64,000 nt of DNA. Source: Afifella sp. IM 167. GTDB taxonomy: Bacteria > Pseudomonadota > Alphaproteobacteria > Rhizobiales > Afifellaceae. The notes below the pieces were generated by a model. It did not search any database and had not been told where the DNA came from. It saw only the letters and a program-made list of their open reading frames with translations. The position numbers and the translations under genes are program-made. Below, in pieces: positions 17,941-26,265 of the stretch. The stretch covers positions 1 through 64,000 of the forward strand of contig NZ_NSLC01000007.1 in NCBI RefSeq assembly GCF_020144925.1, given 5' to 3'. Position 1 is the stretch's first letter. Each line of letters starts with the position of its first letter.

Positions 17941-19547
17941 CAATGTGCCCCCTTCGCCCCGGCCGAAAAGACAGGCGCGGGAATCGGTTGCATGGCGACG
18001 TTGATGCAGGCCGGCAGGCCGGTGCCACGGGCCCGGGCGAGCGCCGGGGCGAGCCCTTCGCGGCTTTCCACATGCTCGCCATGGCAGCCGAGGGCGGCGG
18101 CGGCGATATCGTAGCGGGCATCCGCGGAGAGCTCGCAGCCGATGGTGCGGTTCGGCCCGTATTCGCGCAGCTGGATCTGGTATTCCGCGTTCCAGCGCTG
18201 ATCGTTGCCGATAACCGCGAGGATGGCGGCGCTCTCGCGGGCCGCCGTCTCGAACTCGGCGAAATGAAAGCCCGAAGTGCCGTCGCCCATCATGGCGATG
18301 ACGGTCGCTTCCGGGCGGGCGATCTTGGCGCCGATCGCATAGGCGATGCTGGCACCGATTGCGCCCGAAGCGCCGTTGATGATCCGGGCCGGCGCGGAGG
18401 CGAAGCCCTGCGCCCACTGACCGAACTCGCCGCCGTCGCAAACGAGGATCGGATCGCCGGCCTCCGCCAGCTCCGCGCCCACGGCGAGGGCGATCTCGTG
18501 CGGCAGGATTGCGCCGTTCGGCGCGGGAAAGGAACGAAAGGCGAGCGCCTCCGTCATCTTGCCGCCCCAGTCGCTGCGATCCGCGGGCTCGCCCGCCGCT
18601 CCGATCAGCGCCTCGGCGAAGGCGAGCGGTCCGGCAAGGACGGCGAGCGCAAGCGCCTCGCCCAGATTGGCCCTCGCCCTTTCGAGCATCTGCGGCTCCG
18701 GATCGGCAACCACGACCTTCGCCGCCTTGAAGGGCGCGCCGAAGCCGGAGGTGAAATCGACCGTCTTGCCGAGATAGAGGACCGCATCCGCCTCGCCCAG
18801 CACGTCGGCGGCGGCGCCGAGCGCCGGATCGCGCAGGCCGCGCGGACTTTCCATCGAGATGACCGGCGCGCCGAGCGCGGCTTCAAGCCGGCCGGCGAGC
18901 TCGGGCTGGCGGCTCGGGCTGAGCGCGGGACCGGTGAGGATGATGGGTCGATCGGCGCCGCGCAGAATATCGAGCGCCTGCGAGACGGCGTCCGCCGGAA
19001 TCTCGGCCGGTGCGATCGACGCGCGGGCCGGAGCGCCGGCGCCCGTCCCGACCTCGGCATTCAGCACATCGAAGGGCAGCGCCAGATGGACCGGGCCGGG
19101 CCTGCCGGCGCGAGCAAGCGCCGCCGCCTCGGCGAAGGCAGCGGCGAGATCGCCGGCCGCCATGACGCGCCGGCTCGCCTTGACGAAGGGCCGCGCCGCC
19201 TCGACCTGCGCAAATTCCTGAAAGGCGCCGGAACCGTCGCGTTCAACGGGCGAGTCCCCCGACAGGAAGACGACCGGGCTCTCCGACATTCTTGCCGAAT
19301 AGAGCGCGCCGAGCGCATTGGCGAAGCCGGGCGCGGCAGTTACCAGCGCCACGCCGATGCCGCCGGAAACCTGTGCGAAGCCATCCGCCATGGAGACGGC
19401 GGCCGCCTCGTGGCGCGTGTGCACGATGCGGATGCCGGGCTCGATCATCGCGTCATAGAGCGGCATGATCTGATTGCCGGACAGCGAAAACACCGTCCGC
19501 ACGCCGCAATCGGCCATCATTGAAGCGAGGCTGTCCGCTCCGCGCAC
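17940..19547 (-). CDS. Thiamine diphosphate-dependent enzyme, acetolactate synthase-like
   Basis: This 535-residue protein has the three domains of the pyruvate oxidase/acetolactate synthase family. The N-terminal PYR domain has the cofactor-activating Glu in TRHEAAAVSMADGFA. A central domain follows, and the C-terminal PP domain has the ThDP/Mg motif starting GDGTSGFHFAEFE and ending in IGND. It could decarboxylate a 2-oxo acid, carboligate, or cleave a 2-hydroxyacyl compound. It heads the operon with the SDH-like and fumarase-like genes and probably acts on their product. It is not assigned to a named enzyme. Confidence 0.82.
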   Translation of the reverse strand: MRGADSLASMMADCGVRTVFSLSGNQIMPLYDAMIEPGIRIVHTRHEAAAVSMADGFAQVSGGIGVALVTAAPGFANALGALYSARMSESPVVFLSGDSPVERDGSGAFQEFAQVEAARPFVKASRRVMAAGDLAAAFAEAAALARAGRPGPVHLALPFDVLNAEVGTGAGAPARASIAPAEIPADAVSQALDILRGADRPIILTGPALSPSRQPELAGRLEAALGAPVISMESPRGLRDPALGAAADVLGEADAVLYLGKTVDFTSGFGAPFKAAKVVVADPEPQMLERARANLGEALALAVLAGPLAFAEALIGAAGEPADRSDWGGKMTEALAFRSFPAPNGAILPHEIALAVGAELAEAGDPILVCDGGEFGQWAQGFASAPARIINGASGAIGASIAYAIGAKIARPEATVIAMMGDGTSGFHFAEFETAARESAAILAVIGNDQRWNAEYQIQLREYGPNRTIGCELSADARYDIAAAALGCHGEHVESREGLAPALARARGTGLPACINVAMQPIPAPVFSAGAKGAH

Positions 19548-19625
19548 TCTCCAAACCTCCCGCTGACACGTCCGGTCTTGGCGCCGGACTGCCCGCAGAT
19601 TATCATCGAGTTTTTCTCAATCAAG

Positions 19626-19642
19626 GATTTTTCTGTTTAATC
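19626..19642. promoter_or_regulatory. Candidate LysR-type operator (GATT-N9-AATC, T-N11-A)
   Basis: A 17-bp dyad GATT-N9-AATC containing a T-N11-A core lies in the only AT-rich stretch between the divergent TPP-enzyme and LysR genes. This is the usual place for the regulator's own recognition site. It is 84 bases from the TPP-enzyme start and 49 bases from the LysR start. Confidence 0.4.
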
Positions 19643-19690
19643 TTTTTGCGGGTAAATGCAGACCCGACACGGAGGCACGCGACAGGCGCC

Positions 19691-20608
19691 ATGGATGTGA
19701 AATCGCTCTACACGCTGGTGGCCGTCGCCGATTGCGGCAGCTTTGCCGAGGCGGGACAAAGGCTTGGCCTGTCCGTCTCCAGCGTCAGCCTGCATGTGCG
19801 GGCGCTGGAGGAAGAGACGGGACTCCTCCTCTTCGACCGGCACACGCGCCCTCCCCGGCTGACGGAGGAAGGCCGCGATTTCGTTCAGCGGGCCCGTGAG
19901 GTGCTGGCGCATTGGGAGGCGCTGAGCGAGGGGCTGACGCGCGACCCGGCACGCGGTGTCCTCAAGATCGGGGCGGTGCACACGACCGTCGCGGGCGCCG
20001 TGCCGGGAGCGCTGAGAAGGCTGCAGGCGACGCATCCGGAAATGCATATGCGGCTCGCCACCGGCCTCACCCACGATCTGGAAGGCCAGGTGCGCCACCG
20101 GCTGCTCGACTGCGCCATCGTCACCTCGCCCGAGCTCGAGGAGCCCGACCTCACCTTCTTTCCCGTCGCCGAGGAGCCGCTCGTCGTCATCGCCCACCGC
20201 TCGGTGAAGGGACGGACAGACCGGGAGATCCTGCAGTCGGAGCCCTATGTGCGCTTCAACCGGCGCGCCCGCGTCGCACGACAGGTGGAGCGCGAACTCG
20301 CCAGCCTCGGCATCTCCGTCAGTTCGCGCATGGAGATCGACACGCTCGATGCCGTCGTGGCGCTGGTCGGCTCGGCGCTCGGCGTCTCGGTCGTGCCGCT
20401 CCATGCCGGCGGGCAGACCTTCCCCGACGAAATCCGCAGCGTTCCCTTCGGCTCGCCGCCGATCCTGCGCCGGCTCGGCGTGGTCATGCGGGCCGATTGC
20501 GCCAAGGCGCATCTCGTCTCCCTGCTCGTCAAGGAGCTGCGCTTCACTTACGGTGCCCCGCCGGAAAAGAGCGAAGAAGAAGACGCGCCGAGGCAGGCCC
20601 GGGGGTGA
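19691..20608 (+). CDS. LysR-family transcriptional regulator of the dicarboxylate-type island
   Basis: This 305-residue protein starts with the LysR helix-turn-helix (SLYTLVAVADCGSFAEAGQRLGLSVSSVSLHVRALEEETG) and has a periplasmic-binding-like effector domain. It is divergent from the TPP/SDH/fumarase operon and upstream of the enolase-superfamily gene, and so is likely to control both in response to a pathway acid. The ATG at 19691 matches the normal LysR start; the frame extends further upstream but without family similarity. Confidence 0.88.
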   Translation: MDVKSLYTLVAVADCGSFAEAGQRLGLSVSSVSLHVRALEEETGLLLFDRHTRPPRLTEEGRDFVQRAREVLAHWEALSEGLTRDPARGVLKIGAVHTTVAGAVPGALRRLQATHPEMHMRLATGLTHDLEGQVRHRLLDCAIVTSPELEEPDLTFFPVAEEPLVVIAHRSVKGRTDREILQSEPYVRFNRRARVARQVERELASLGISVSSRMEIDTLDAVVALVGSALGVSVVPLHAGGQTFPDEIRSVPFGSPPILRRLGVVMRADCAKAHLVSLLVKELRFTYGAPPEKSEEEDAPRQARG

Positions 20609-20612
20609 ACCG

Positions 20613-21746
20613 ATGAGCGATGGGATCGAGCTGGAGAGCGTCACGGCCCGCGTCTTCCGCTTTCCGCTGGAGGTGCCGGTGCGCACCTCCTTCGGGACGA
20701 TGCGGGACCGGCCGGCGGTGCTCGTCGAAGCGCGCGCAAAGGACGGGGCGCGCGGGCTTGGCGAGGTCTGGTGCAACTTTCCCTCCGTCGGGGCGGAGCA
20801 CCGGGCAAGGCTGGTCAACAAAATCTGCGCGCCGCTTCTGACCGCGCGGAGCTTCTCGCGACCGGCGGAAGCCTTCGAGCATCTGACGGCCTCGCTCGCC
20901 GTGCTGGCACTGCAGACCGGCGAGGACGGTCCGCTCGCCCAGGCGATCGCCGGCATCGACATTGCGCTCTGGGATCTCGCCGCGCGGCAGGCGGGCATGC
21001 CGCTCAACCTCTTCCTCGGCGGCGAGGCCGTGGAGGAAGTCGGCGCCTATGCGAGCGGCCTCAATCCGGACATGCCGGAGAAGCTGGCACTGCAGCGGGC
21101 CCGCGACGGCCACACCGCCTTCAAGCTCAAGGTGGGTTTCGGCGAGGAAACCGACCTCACCAACGTCAAGCGCCTGCGGGCCGTGCTCGGCGCGGGCGTG
21201 CGGCTGATGGTCGACGCCAACCAGGCCTGGAACCTCGAAACCGCCGCCCGCATGGCCGACAGGCTCGCCGAGCACCGGATCGACTGGCTGGAGGAGCCGA
21301 TGCGGGCCGACACGCCGCCGGAAGACTGGCGCGCCCTCGCGGCCCGCTCGCCCATCAAGCTCGCGGCCGGCGAGAACATTCGCGGCGGCAATGCCTTTTC
21401 AACGGTGATCTCGGCCGGCGCGATTTCCGTCATTCAGCCGGATCTCGCCAAATGGGGCGGCTTCACCGGCTGCCTTCCGGTGGCACGCTCGGCGATCGCG
21501 GCCGGGCGGCGCTATTGCCCGCATTTCCTCGGCGGCGGCATCGGCCTGATCGCCTCGCTGCACCTTCTGGCGGCGGCGGGCGGAGACGGGCTCTTGGAAA
21601 TCGATTCCAATCCGAATCCTCTGCGCGAGATGATGGCGGCACCCTTCCCCGCCCTTTCAGACGGCAGGATCATCGTGCCGAGCGAGCCCGGGCTCGGGGT
21701 CACGCCGGACCTTGCCGCGCTCGCGGCCTACGAGATCCATCTGTGA
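20613..21746 (+). CDS. Mandelate racemase/muconate lactonizing enzyme-family protein
   Basis: This 377-residue enolase-superfamily enzyme has a capping domain and a barrel with a KxK motif (FKLKVG). Metal ligands are in VDANQAW (Asp), WLEEPM (Glu) and AAGENI (Glu). An Asp (QPDLAKWGG) and a His (CPHFLGGG) lie where mandelate-racemase subgroup members keep a His-Asp dyad. It may be a racemase or acid-sugar dehydratase; the substrate is unknown. It lies four bases after the LysR stop. It could prepare the stereoisomer used by the divergent operon. Confidence 0.85.
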   Translation: MSDGIELESVTARVFRFPLEVPVRTSFGTMRDRPAVLVEARAKDGARGLGEVWCNFPSVGAEHRARLVNKICAPLLTARSFSRPAEAFEHLTASLAVLALQTGEDGPLAQAIAGIDIALWDLAARQAGMPLNLFLGGEAVEEVGAYASGLNPDMPEKLALQRARDGHTAFKLKVGFGEETDLTNVKRLRAVLGAGVRLMVDANQAWNLETAARMADRLAEHRIDWLEEPMRADTPPEDWRALAARSPIKLAAGENIRGGNAFSTVISAGAISVIQPDLAKWGGFTGCLPVARSAIAAGRRYCPHFLGGGIGLIASLHLLAAAGGDGLLEIDSNPNPLREMMAAPFPALSDGRIIVPSEPGLGVTPDLAALAAYEIHL

Positions 21747-21749
21747 GAG

Positions 21750-21774
21750 GCGCCGCCCGCCAGGCGGGCGGCGC
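21750..21774. terminator. Bidirectional hairpin between convergent genes
   Basis: A near-continuous 12-bp GC inverted repeat (GCGCCGCCCGCC, one base, GGCGGGCGGCGC) occupies the short gap between two convergent genes. It has no T-tract, so as an intrinsic terminator it is unproven, but its placement fits a bidirectional transcription barrier. Confidence 0.5.
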
Positions 21775-21786
21775 ATCCCCCGCAGG

Positions 21787-22257
21787 TCAGTCCGTGCGCT
21801 TCTCGCCGCTGTAGCTCGCATAGGGCGAGTTGTTCGAGGCGGAGAAGAGCACGACCTCGTAATCGTCGGCGCCCATGCCCGGAACGCCCATGCCGGGCGA
21901 GCCCATCGGCATGCCCGGCACTGCAAGGCCGATGGCGGCGGGCTTTTCTTCCAGAAGCCGGACGACCTCGGCCGGCGGCACATGGCCTTCCAGCACGTAT
22001 TTGCCGACCGTCGCGGTGTGGCAGGAGGCGAGATCGTCCGACACGCCCAGCTCGGATTTGACGGAGAGCATGTCGCCGCGAATGACGACATTCACGTCGA
22101 AGCCGGCCTCGCGCATGCGCTCGGCCCAGGCCGTGCAGCAGCCGCAATAGGGATCCTTGTAGACGGTCATCTTGGGAAGTTCGCCGGCCGCGACGGTGCC
22201 GGCGGCGAGGAAGAGGCCCGCAGCCGCGAGGCCGAGGCGGAAGGAACGGATATTCAT
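21787..22257 (-). CDS. DUF411 family exported metal-binding protein
   Basis: This 156-residue protein has a Sec signal peptide (about residues 1-24, ending TVAAG). It shows the DUF411 pattern: a thioredoxin-like start TVYKDPYCGCCTAW with a Cys-x-Cys-Cys cluster, then SCHTATVGKYVLEGHVPPAEV. Members are periplasmic proteins often found with copper-handling genes. Here it follows a small Cys-containing exported protein and an FNR-like site. A copper chaperone role is plausible but unproven. Confidence 0.82.
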   Translation of the reverse strand: MNIRSFRLGLAAAGLFLAAGTVAAGELPKMTVYKDPYCGCCTAWAERMREAGFDVNVVIRGDMLSVKSELGVSDDLASCHTATVGKYVLEGHVPPAEVVRLLEEKPAAIGLAVPGMPMGSPGMGVPGMGADDYEVVLFSASNNSPYASYSGEKRTD

Positions 22258-22312
22258 TTCGGTAGCACCTTTTGAGATGGCTTTCAGGCAGGGCCGGAAG
22301 GCCCCGGAGCGA

Positions 22313-22678
22313 TCAGTAAAAGGCGCTCATTCTCGGTGGTGGACGGCTGGCCTCCAGGTCGATGCCGGCCAGAGGATTGCCGCTAGCGACGCGTGGCCGG
22401 GCGAGAGACTCGCCCTGCGGGAAGGCCGCCACGAGAGGCGCTGCCATGAAGGCGGTTCCGACGAGGCAGACGGCGCAGTCGGAGGACATCGTCTTGCCCG
22501 CATCCGCACAGCAGGGATGATCCCCGTCATCGCTCGCGGTCATTGCAAGCTCCGCCACGCCAGTCATCGCCGGGCCTGCCATGGCCGCATGGTCGTTCAG
22601 CCATGGCGAAATGCCCGCCGCCAGGAGAGCGAGGGCGACGACGACAAGAACCAGCGGTCGGAGGCGCGGCAGCGTCAT
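22313..22678 (-). CDS. Small exported Cys-containing protein (DUF2946-like)
   Basis: This 121-residue protein has an N-terminal hydrophobic segment (residues 8-24, LVLVVVALALLAAGISP), then a Cys-rich stretch with CCAD and SSDCAVCL. Length, topology and cysteine spacing resemble DUF2946 proteins, which occur next to copper genes. Function is unknown. It is 55 bases upstream of the DUF411 gene on the same strand and probably shares its transcript. Confidence 0.6.
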   Translation of the reverse strand: MTLPRLRPLVLVVVALALLAAGISPWLNDHAAMAGPAMTGVAELAMTASDDGDHPCCADAGKTMSSDCAVCLVGTAFMAAPLVAAFPQGESLARPRVASGNPLAGIDLEASRPPPRMSAFY

Positions 22679-22711
22679 GCGTCAAGATTAGCAGAGAGCC
22701 TCGGCATGCGC

Positions 22712-22725
22712 TTGAGTTGGATCAA
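22712..22725 (-). promoter_or_regulatory. Candidate FNR/FixK-type box
   Basis: Read on the minus strand, the site is TTGAT-CCAA-CTCAA. It matches the FNR/FixK/Anr consensus TTGAT-N4-ATCAA at nine of ten fixed positions. It lies 34 bases before the ATG of the small Cys-containing gene. If the message has a very short leader, this fits a class II activator position near -41. Confidence 0.4.
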
Positions 22726-22751
22726 TTCGATCCTGCGGCAAGTGCTCGCCT

Positions 22752-23696
22752 CTACCGCTCTCCCCGCCGGTAGGGCTGCATCAGCGCCTGCGGCACGCGG
22801 GCCCGGCGCGACATGACGACGAGCGCGACGATCGACAGGAGGTAGGGCATCATCAGGAAGACCTGATAGGGCACCGCCTTGCCGAAGACGGTCTGCAGGC
22901 GCAGCTGGTAGGCGTCGAAGAGGGCGAAGAGGATGGCCCCGAGTAGCGCCCTGCCCGGCTTCCAGGTGGAGAAGACGACAAGCGCGATGCACACCCAGCC
23001 GCGCCCCTGCACCATGGTCGGGAAGAAGGAGTTGAACGCCGAGAGCGTCAGGAAGGAGCCGCCGAGGCCCATCAGCGCGCTGCCGGCAACGACGGCGCCG
23101 ATGCGCACCTTGATCGGATCGACGCCCTGCGCCTCGGCCGCATGCGGATTTTCGCCGGTCATGCGGATGGCAAGCCCGAGAGGCGTCTTGGCCAGCACCC
23201 AGGCGAGCACGATCGCGGCGAGGATGGCGAGATAGGTCGGGGCCGTCTGGCTGAAGATCGTCGGCCCGAGCACCGGCAGGTCGGAAAGGACCGGAAAATC
23301 GATCGGCTGGAAGGCGACGATGGTCGGGGGCGTGCCCTGCAGCGGCACGACGAGCCGGAAGATGAAATAGGAAAGGCTGGAGGCAAAGAGCGTGATGCCG
23401 AGGCCGGTGACATGCTGGGAAAGGCCGAGCGGCACGGTCATGGCCGCATGCAGGAGGCCGAAGAGCGCGCCGCCCGCCGCCGCCGCCACCAGCCCCATCC
23501 AGAGGTTGCCACCTTCGAAGACCGTCAGCCATCCGAGCATGGCGCCGAAGGTCATGATGCCCTCGATGCCGAGATTGAGGACGCCGGCCCGCTCGCACAA
23601 AAGCGCGCCGAGCGTACCGAAGATCAGCGGCGTGGCGATCCGCAGGACCGCGGCCCACAGGCCGAGCGAGGCGAAGATCTCAAGGGCGTCGCTCAT
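22752..23696 (-). CDS. Nucleoside-type ABC transporter permease (second)
   Basis: This 314-residue BPD_transp_2 family permease has about eight hydrophobic segments. The loop NLGIEGIMTFGAM near the start is typical of the BmpA-linked permeases (YufQ/NupQ type). It pairs with the overlapping upstream permease to form the channel. It is the last gene of an operon with the BmpA receptor, amidase and ATPase. Substrates of related systems include purine nucleosides and other nitrogenous bases. Confidence 0.88.
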   Translation of the reverse strand: MSDALEIFASLGLWAAVLRIATPLIFGTLGALLCERAGVLNLGIEGIMTFGAMLGWLTVFEGGNLWMGLVAAAAGGALFGLLHAAMTVPLGLSQHVTGLGITLFASSLSYFIFRLVVPLQGTPPTIVAFQPIDFPVLSDLPVLGPTIFSQTAPTYLAILAAIVLAWVLAKTPLGLAIRMTGENPHAAEAQGVDPIKVRIGAVVAGSALMGLGGSFLTLSAFNSFFPTMVQGRGWVCIALVVFSTWKPGRALLGAILFALFDAYQLRLQTVFGKAVPYQVFLMMPYLLSIVALVVMSRRARVPQALMQPYRRGER

Positions 23697-24742
23697 TTGC
23701 GGATCCGGTATTGGGTGAGCAGGAGGGCGACGAGCATCGTCAAAAGGGAGAGAGCGACGGTCACGTCGGCGATGAAGCTCGGAACGCCGAGCGCACGGCT
23801 CATCCCGTCGGAGCCGACGAACATCATCGCGGCGAAAAGCGCGGCGGCGACGACGCCGAGCGGATTGAGGTTCGCCAGCATGGCGACGATGATGCCGGAA
23901 TAGCCGAAACCGGGCGACAGATCGGTGGTGACGTAGCCCTTCACCCCCATCACCTCGATGGCGCCGGCAAGCCCCGCGAGGCCTCCCGAAAGGCAGGCGA
24001 CCTTGAGGAACGTGCGCGCCAGCGGCACCCCGGCAAAGCGGGCGGCCGGCGCGTTGAGACCGGCCGCGCGCGCCTCCATGCCGAAGACGGTGCGGGTCTG
24101 GATGACGTAGACGACGAGCGCGCAGCAGACCGCGACGAGCAGCCCGATATGAAGCCGCGAGCGGGCGATCAGCTTGGGCAGATGCGCCTCGGCGACGACC
24201 GGCACGGATTGCGGCCAGCCGAAAGCGAGCGGATCCTTCATCGGCCCCTCGATCATCATGGAGACGAAGAGGAGGACGACGAAATTGAGCAGGAGCGTCG
24301 TCACCACCTCGTCCACGCCGAAGCGCAGGCGCAGCGACAGCGGCACGACGAGGAGGATCATGCCTGCAAGCGCGCCGGCGGTCATCAGGAGGGGGATCAG
24401 CACAAAGCCCGGCAGCGCGAAGACATTGCCGGAGCCGAGCGCGGCGGCGGCAAGCGCGCCCACATAGAATTGCCCCTCCGCGCCGATATTCCAGACACGG
24501 GCGCGAAAGGCGACGGCGGCCGCAAGGCCGGTCAGGATGAGCGGGGTCGTGCGCGTCAGCGTCTCGGTGAAGGAAAGGCGCGAGCCGAAGGCGCCGGCGA
24601 CGATGCGCTGGTAGGCCTCGAAGACCGGCGCGCCGGCAAGCGCGATGAGGATGCCAGCCAGGGCCAGCGCGGCGAGCACGGCCACCACCGGCGCGGCGAA
24701 GACGAGAACGGGCGCGCGCTGCTCGCGGCGTTCCAGACGCAT
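23693..24742 (-). CDS. Nucleoside-type ABC transporter permease (first)
   Basis: This 349-residue BPD_transp_2 permease (YufP/NupP type) has the conserved loop VWNIGAEGQFYVGALAAAALG. The ATG at 24742 overlaps the ATPase stop (TGATG), so the ten-residue longer in-frame extension was not used. It overlaps the next permease by ATGA. Confidence 0.88.
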   Translation of the reverse strand: MRLERREQRAPVLVFAAPVVAVLAALALAGILIALAGAPVFEAYQRIVAGAFGSRLSFTETLTRTTPLILTGLAAAVAFRARVWNIGAEGQFYVGALAAAALGSGNVFALPGFVLIPLLMTAGALAGMILLVVPLSLRLRFGVDEVVTTLLLNFVVLLFVSMMIEGPMKDPLAFGWPQSVPVVAEAHLPKLIARSRLHIGLLVAVCCALVVYVIQTRTVFGMEARAAGLNAPAARFAGVPLARTFLKVACLSGGLAGLAGAIEVMGVKGYVTTDLSPGFGYSGIIVAMLANLNPLGVVAAALFAAMMFVGSDGMSRALGVPSFIADVTVALSLLTMLVALLLTQYRIRK

Positions 24743-26265
24743 CAGGCCGCCGCCTCTGCCGGCTCGCCCCATTCGCCGGCCATCATCAGGCCGAGGCGGC
24801 GCGCATCGAGCTTTGACGCGGAGACCGGGTCGGAGAGCCGCCCCTTGACGATCGCCTGCACCCGGTCGGCCAGCGCCAGCACTTCGTCGAGATCCTCCGA
24901 GATGAGGAGGACGCCCGCGCCCTGCCGCCGCGCTTCCAGTATCTCGCCGTGGACGGCGGCGACGGCGCCCTCGTCGAGGCCGCGGGTTGGCTGCGCGGCG
25001 ATGAGGATCTTGGGGGTCGCAGCGAGGTTCCGCCCGAAGATCAGTTTCTGCATGTTGCCGCCGGAGAGAAGGCGCGTGCGGCTATCGGCCGTCCCTCCGC
25101 GGACGTCAAAGCGATCGATGACACCATTGGCAAACCGGCGCGCCTCGCCTCGGCGTACGAAGCCGGAGCGGGAGAAGCGCTTCTCGCGCACGCGCTCCAG
25201 AACGGCGTTTTCCCACAGCGCGAACTCGCCGATGGCGCCCTCCGAATGGCGGTCCTCCGGGATCCGCCCGACGCCGGCTTCCACGAGCTGGCGCGGCGTC
25301 GCACGCTCGCGCCGCTCGCCGAAGATTTCGAGCGTGCCGGAATCGGGCTCCAGCAGGCCCGAAACGAGATGGGCGAGCGCCGTCTGGCCGTTGCCGGAGA
25401 CGCCGATGATGCCGAGCGTCTCGCTCTCGCGCAGTTCGAAGGCGATATCGGCAAGGCGCCGCGCCCCCTCCACCGTGACGGAGATCGCCTCGGCGGCGAG
25501 GATCACCCGGCCGGGCGCCGCTTCCTCGCGCACCGGACGGGCGACGCGGCGGCCGACCATCAGCTCGGCCAGCTCTTCCTTGGAGGTCTCGGCGGCCTTC
25601 CGCTCGGCGACCACCTTGCCGGCCCGAAGCACGACGACGCGGTCGGCGGCGGCGAGCACCTCCTGCAGCTTGTGGGAGATGAAGATGAGCGAAAGCCCCT
25701 CGGACGCCATGATGCGCAGCGTGTTGAAGAGGCGCTCGGCCTCCGGCTGGGTCAGCACCCCCGTCGGCTCGTCGAGGATGAGGATGCGCGCGTCGTTGTA
25801 GAGCGCCTTCAGGATCTCCACGCGCTGCTGCTCGCCGACGGAAAGCTCGCTGACGCGCACATCCGGATCGACGACGAGACCGAAGCGCTCCGACAGGTCC
25901 TTCAGCCTGGCACGCGCGGCGCCCGTGCCGGAGCGCAGGGCCAGAAGGCTCTGCGTGCCGGTCATGACGTTTTCCAGCACCGTAAGGTTCGGCGCGAGGG
26001 TGAAATGCTGGTGCACCATGCCGACGCCCGCCGCGATGGCCGCACGCGGCCGGCCATGGGCGATTTCCGCCCCTTCGACGAAGACCCGGCCCTCGTCCGG
26101 CACGTAATGGCCGAAGAGGATGTTCATCAGCGTCGTCTTGCCGGCACCGTTCTCGCCGAGGAGCGCCACGACCTCGCCGCGCGCCAGCTCCAGCGTGATG
26201 TCGTCGTTGGCGGCAAAGCCGCCGAAGCGCTTGGTGATGTTCTCAAGGCGCAGCACCGGGCTCAC
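24742..26265 (-). CDS. Nucleoside-type ABC transporter ATP-binding protein (two ATPase domains)
   Basis: This 507-residue protein contains two ABC cassettes, as in YufO/RbsA. The first has Walker A GENGAGKTT and signature LSVGEQQR. The second has the degenerate Walker A GVSGNGQT and signature LSGGNMQK, the asymmetry usual for the family. The GTG at 26265 overlaps the amidase stop. It energises uptake for the two permeases that follow. Confidence 0.92.
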   Translation of the reverse strand: MSPVLRLENITKRFGGFAANDDITLELARGEVVALLGENGAGKTTLMNILFGHYVPDEGRVFVEGAEIAHGRPRAAIAAGVGMVHQHFTLAPNLTVLENVMTGTQSLLALRSGTGAARARLKDLSERFGLVVDPDVRVSELSVGEQQRVEILKALYNDARILILDEPTGVLTQPEAERLFNTLRIMASEGLSLIFISHKLQEVLAAADRVVVLRAGKVVAERKAAETSKEELAELMVGRRVARPVREEAAPGRVILAAEAISVTVEGARRLADIAFELRESETLGIIGVSGNGQTALAHLVSGLLEPDSGTLEIFGERRERATPRQLVEAGVGRIPEDRHSEGAIGEFALWENAVLERVREKRFSRSGFVRRGEARRFANGVIDRFDVRGGTADSRTRLLSGGNMQKLIFGRNLAATPKILIAAQPTRGLDEGAVAAVHGEILEARRQGAGVLLISEDLDEVLALADRVQAIVKGRLSDPVSASKLDARRLGLMMAGEWGEPAEAAA

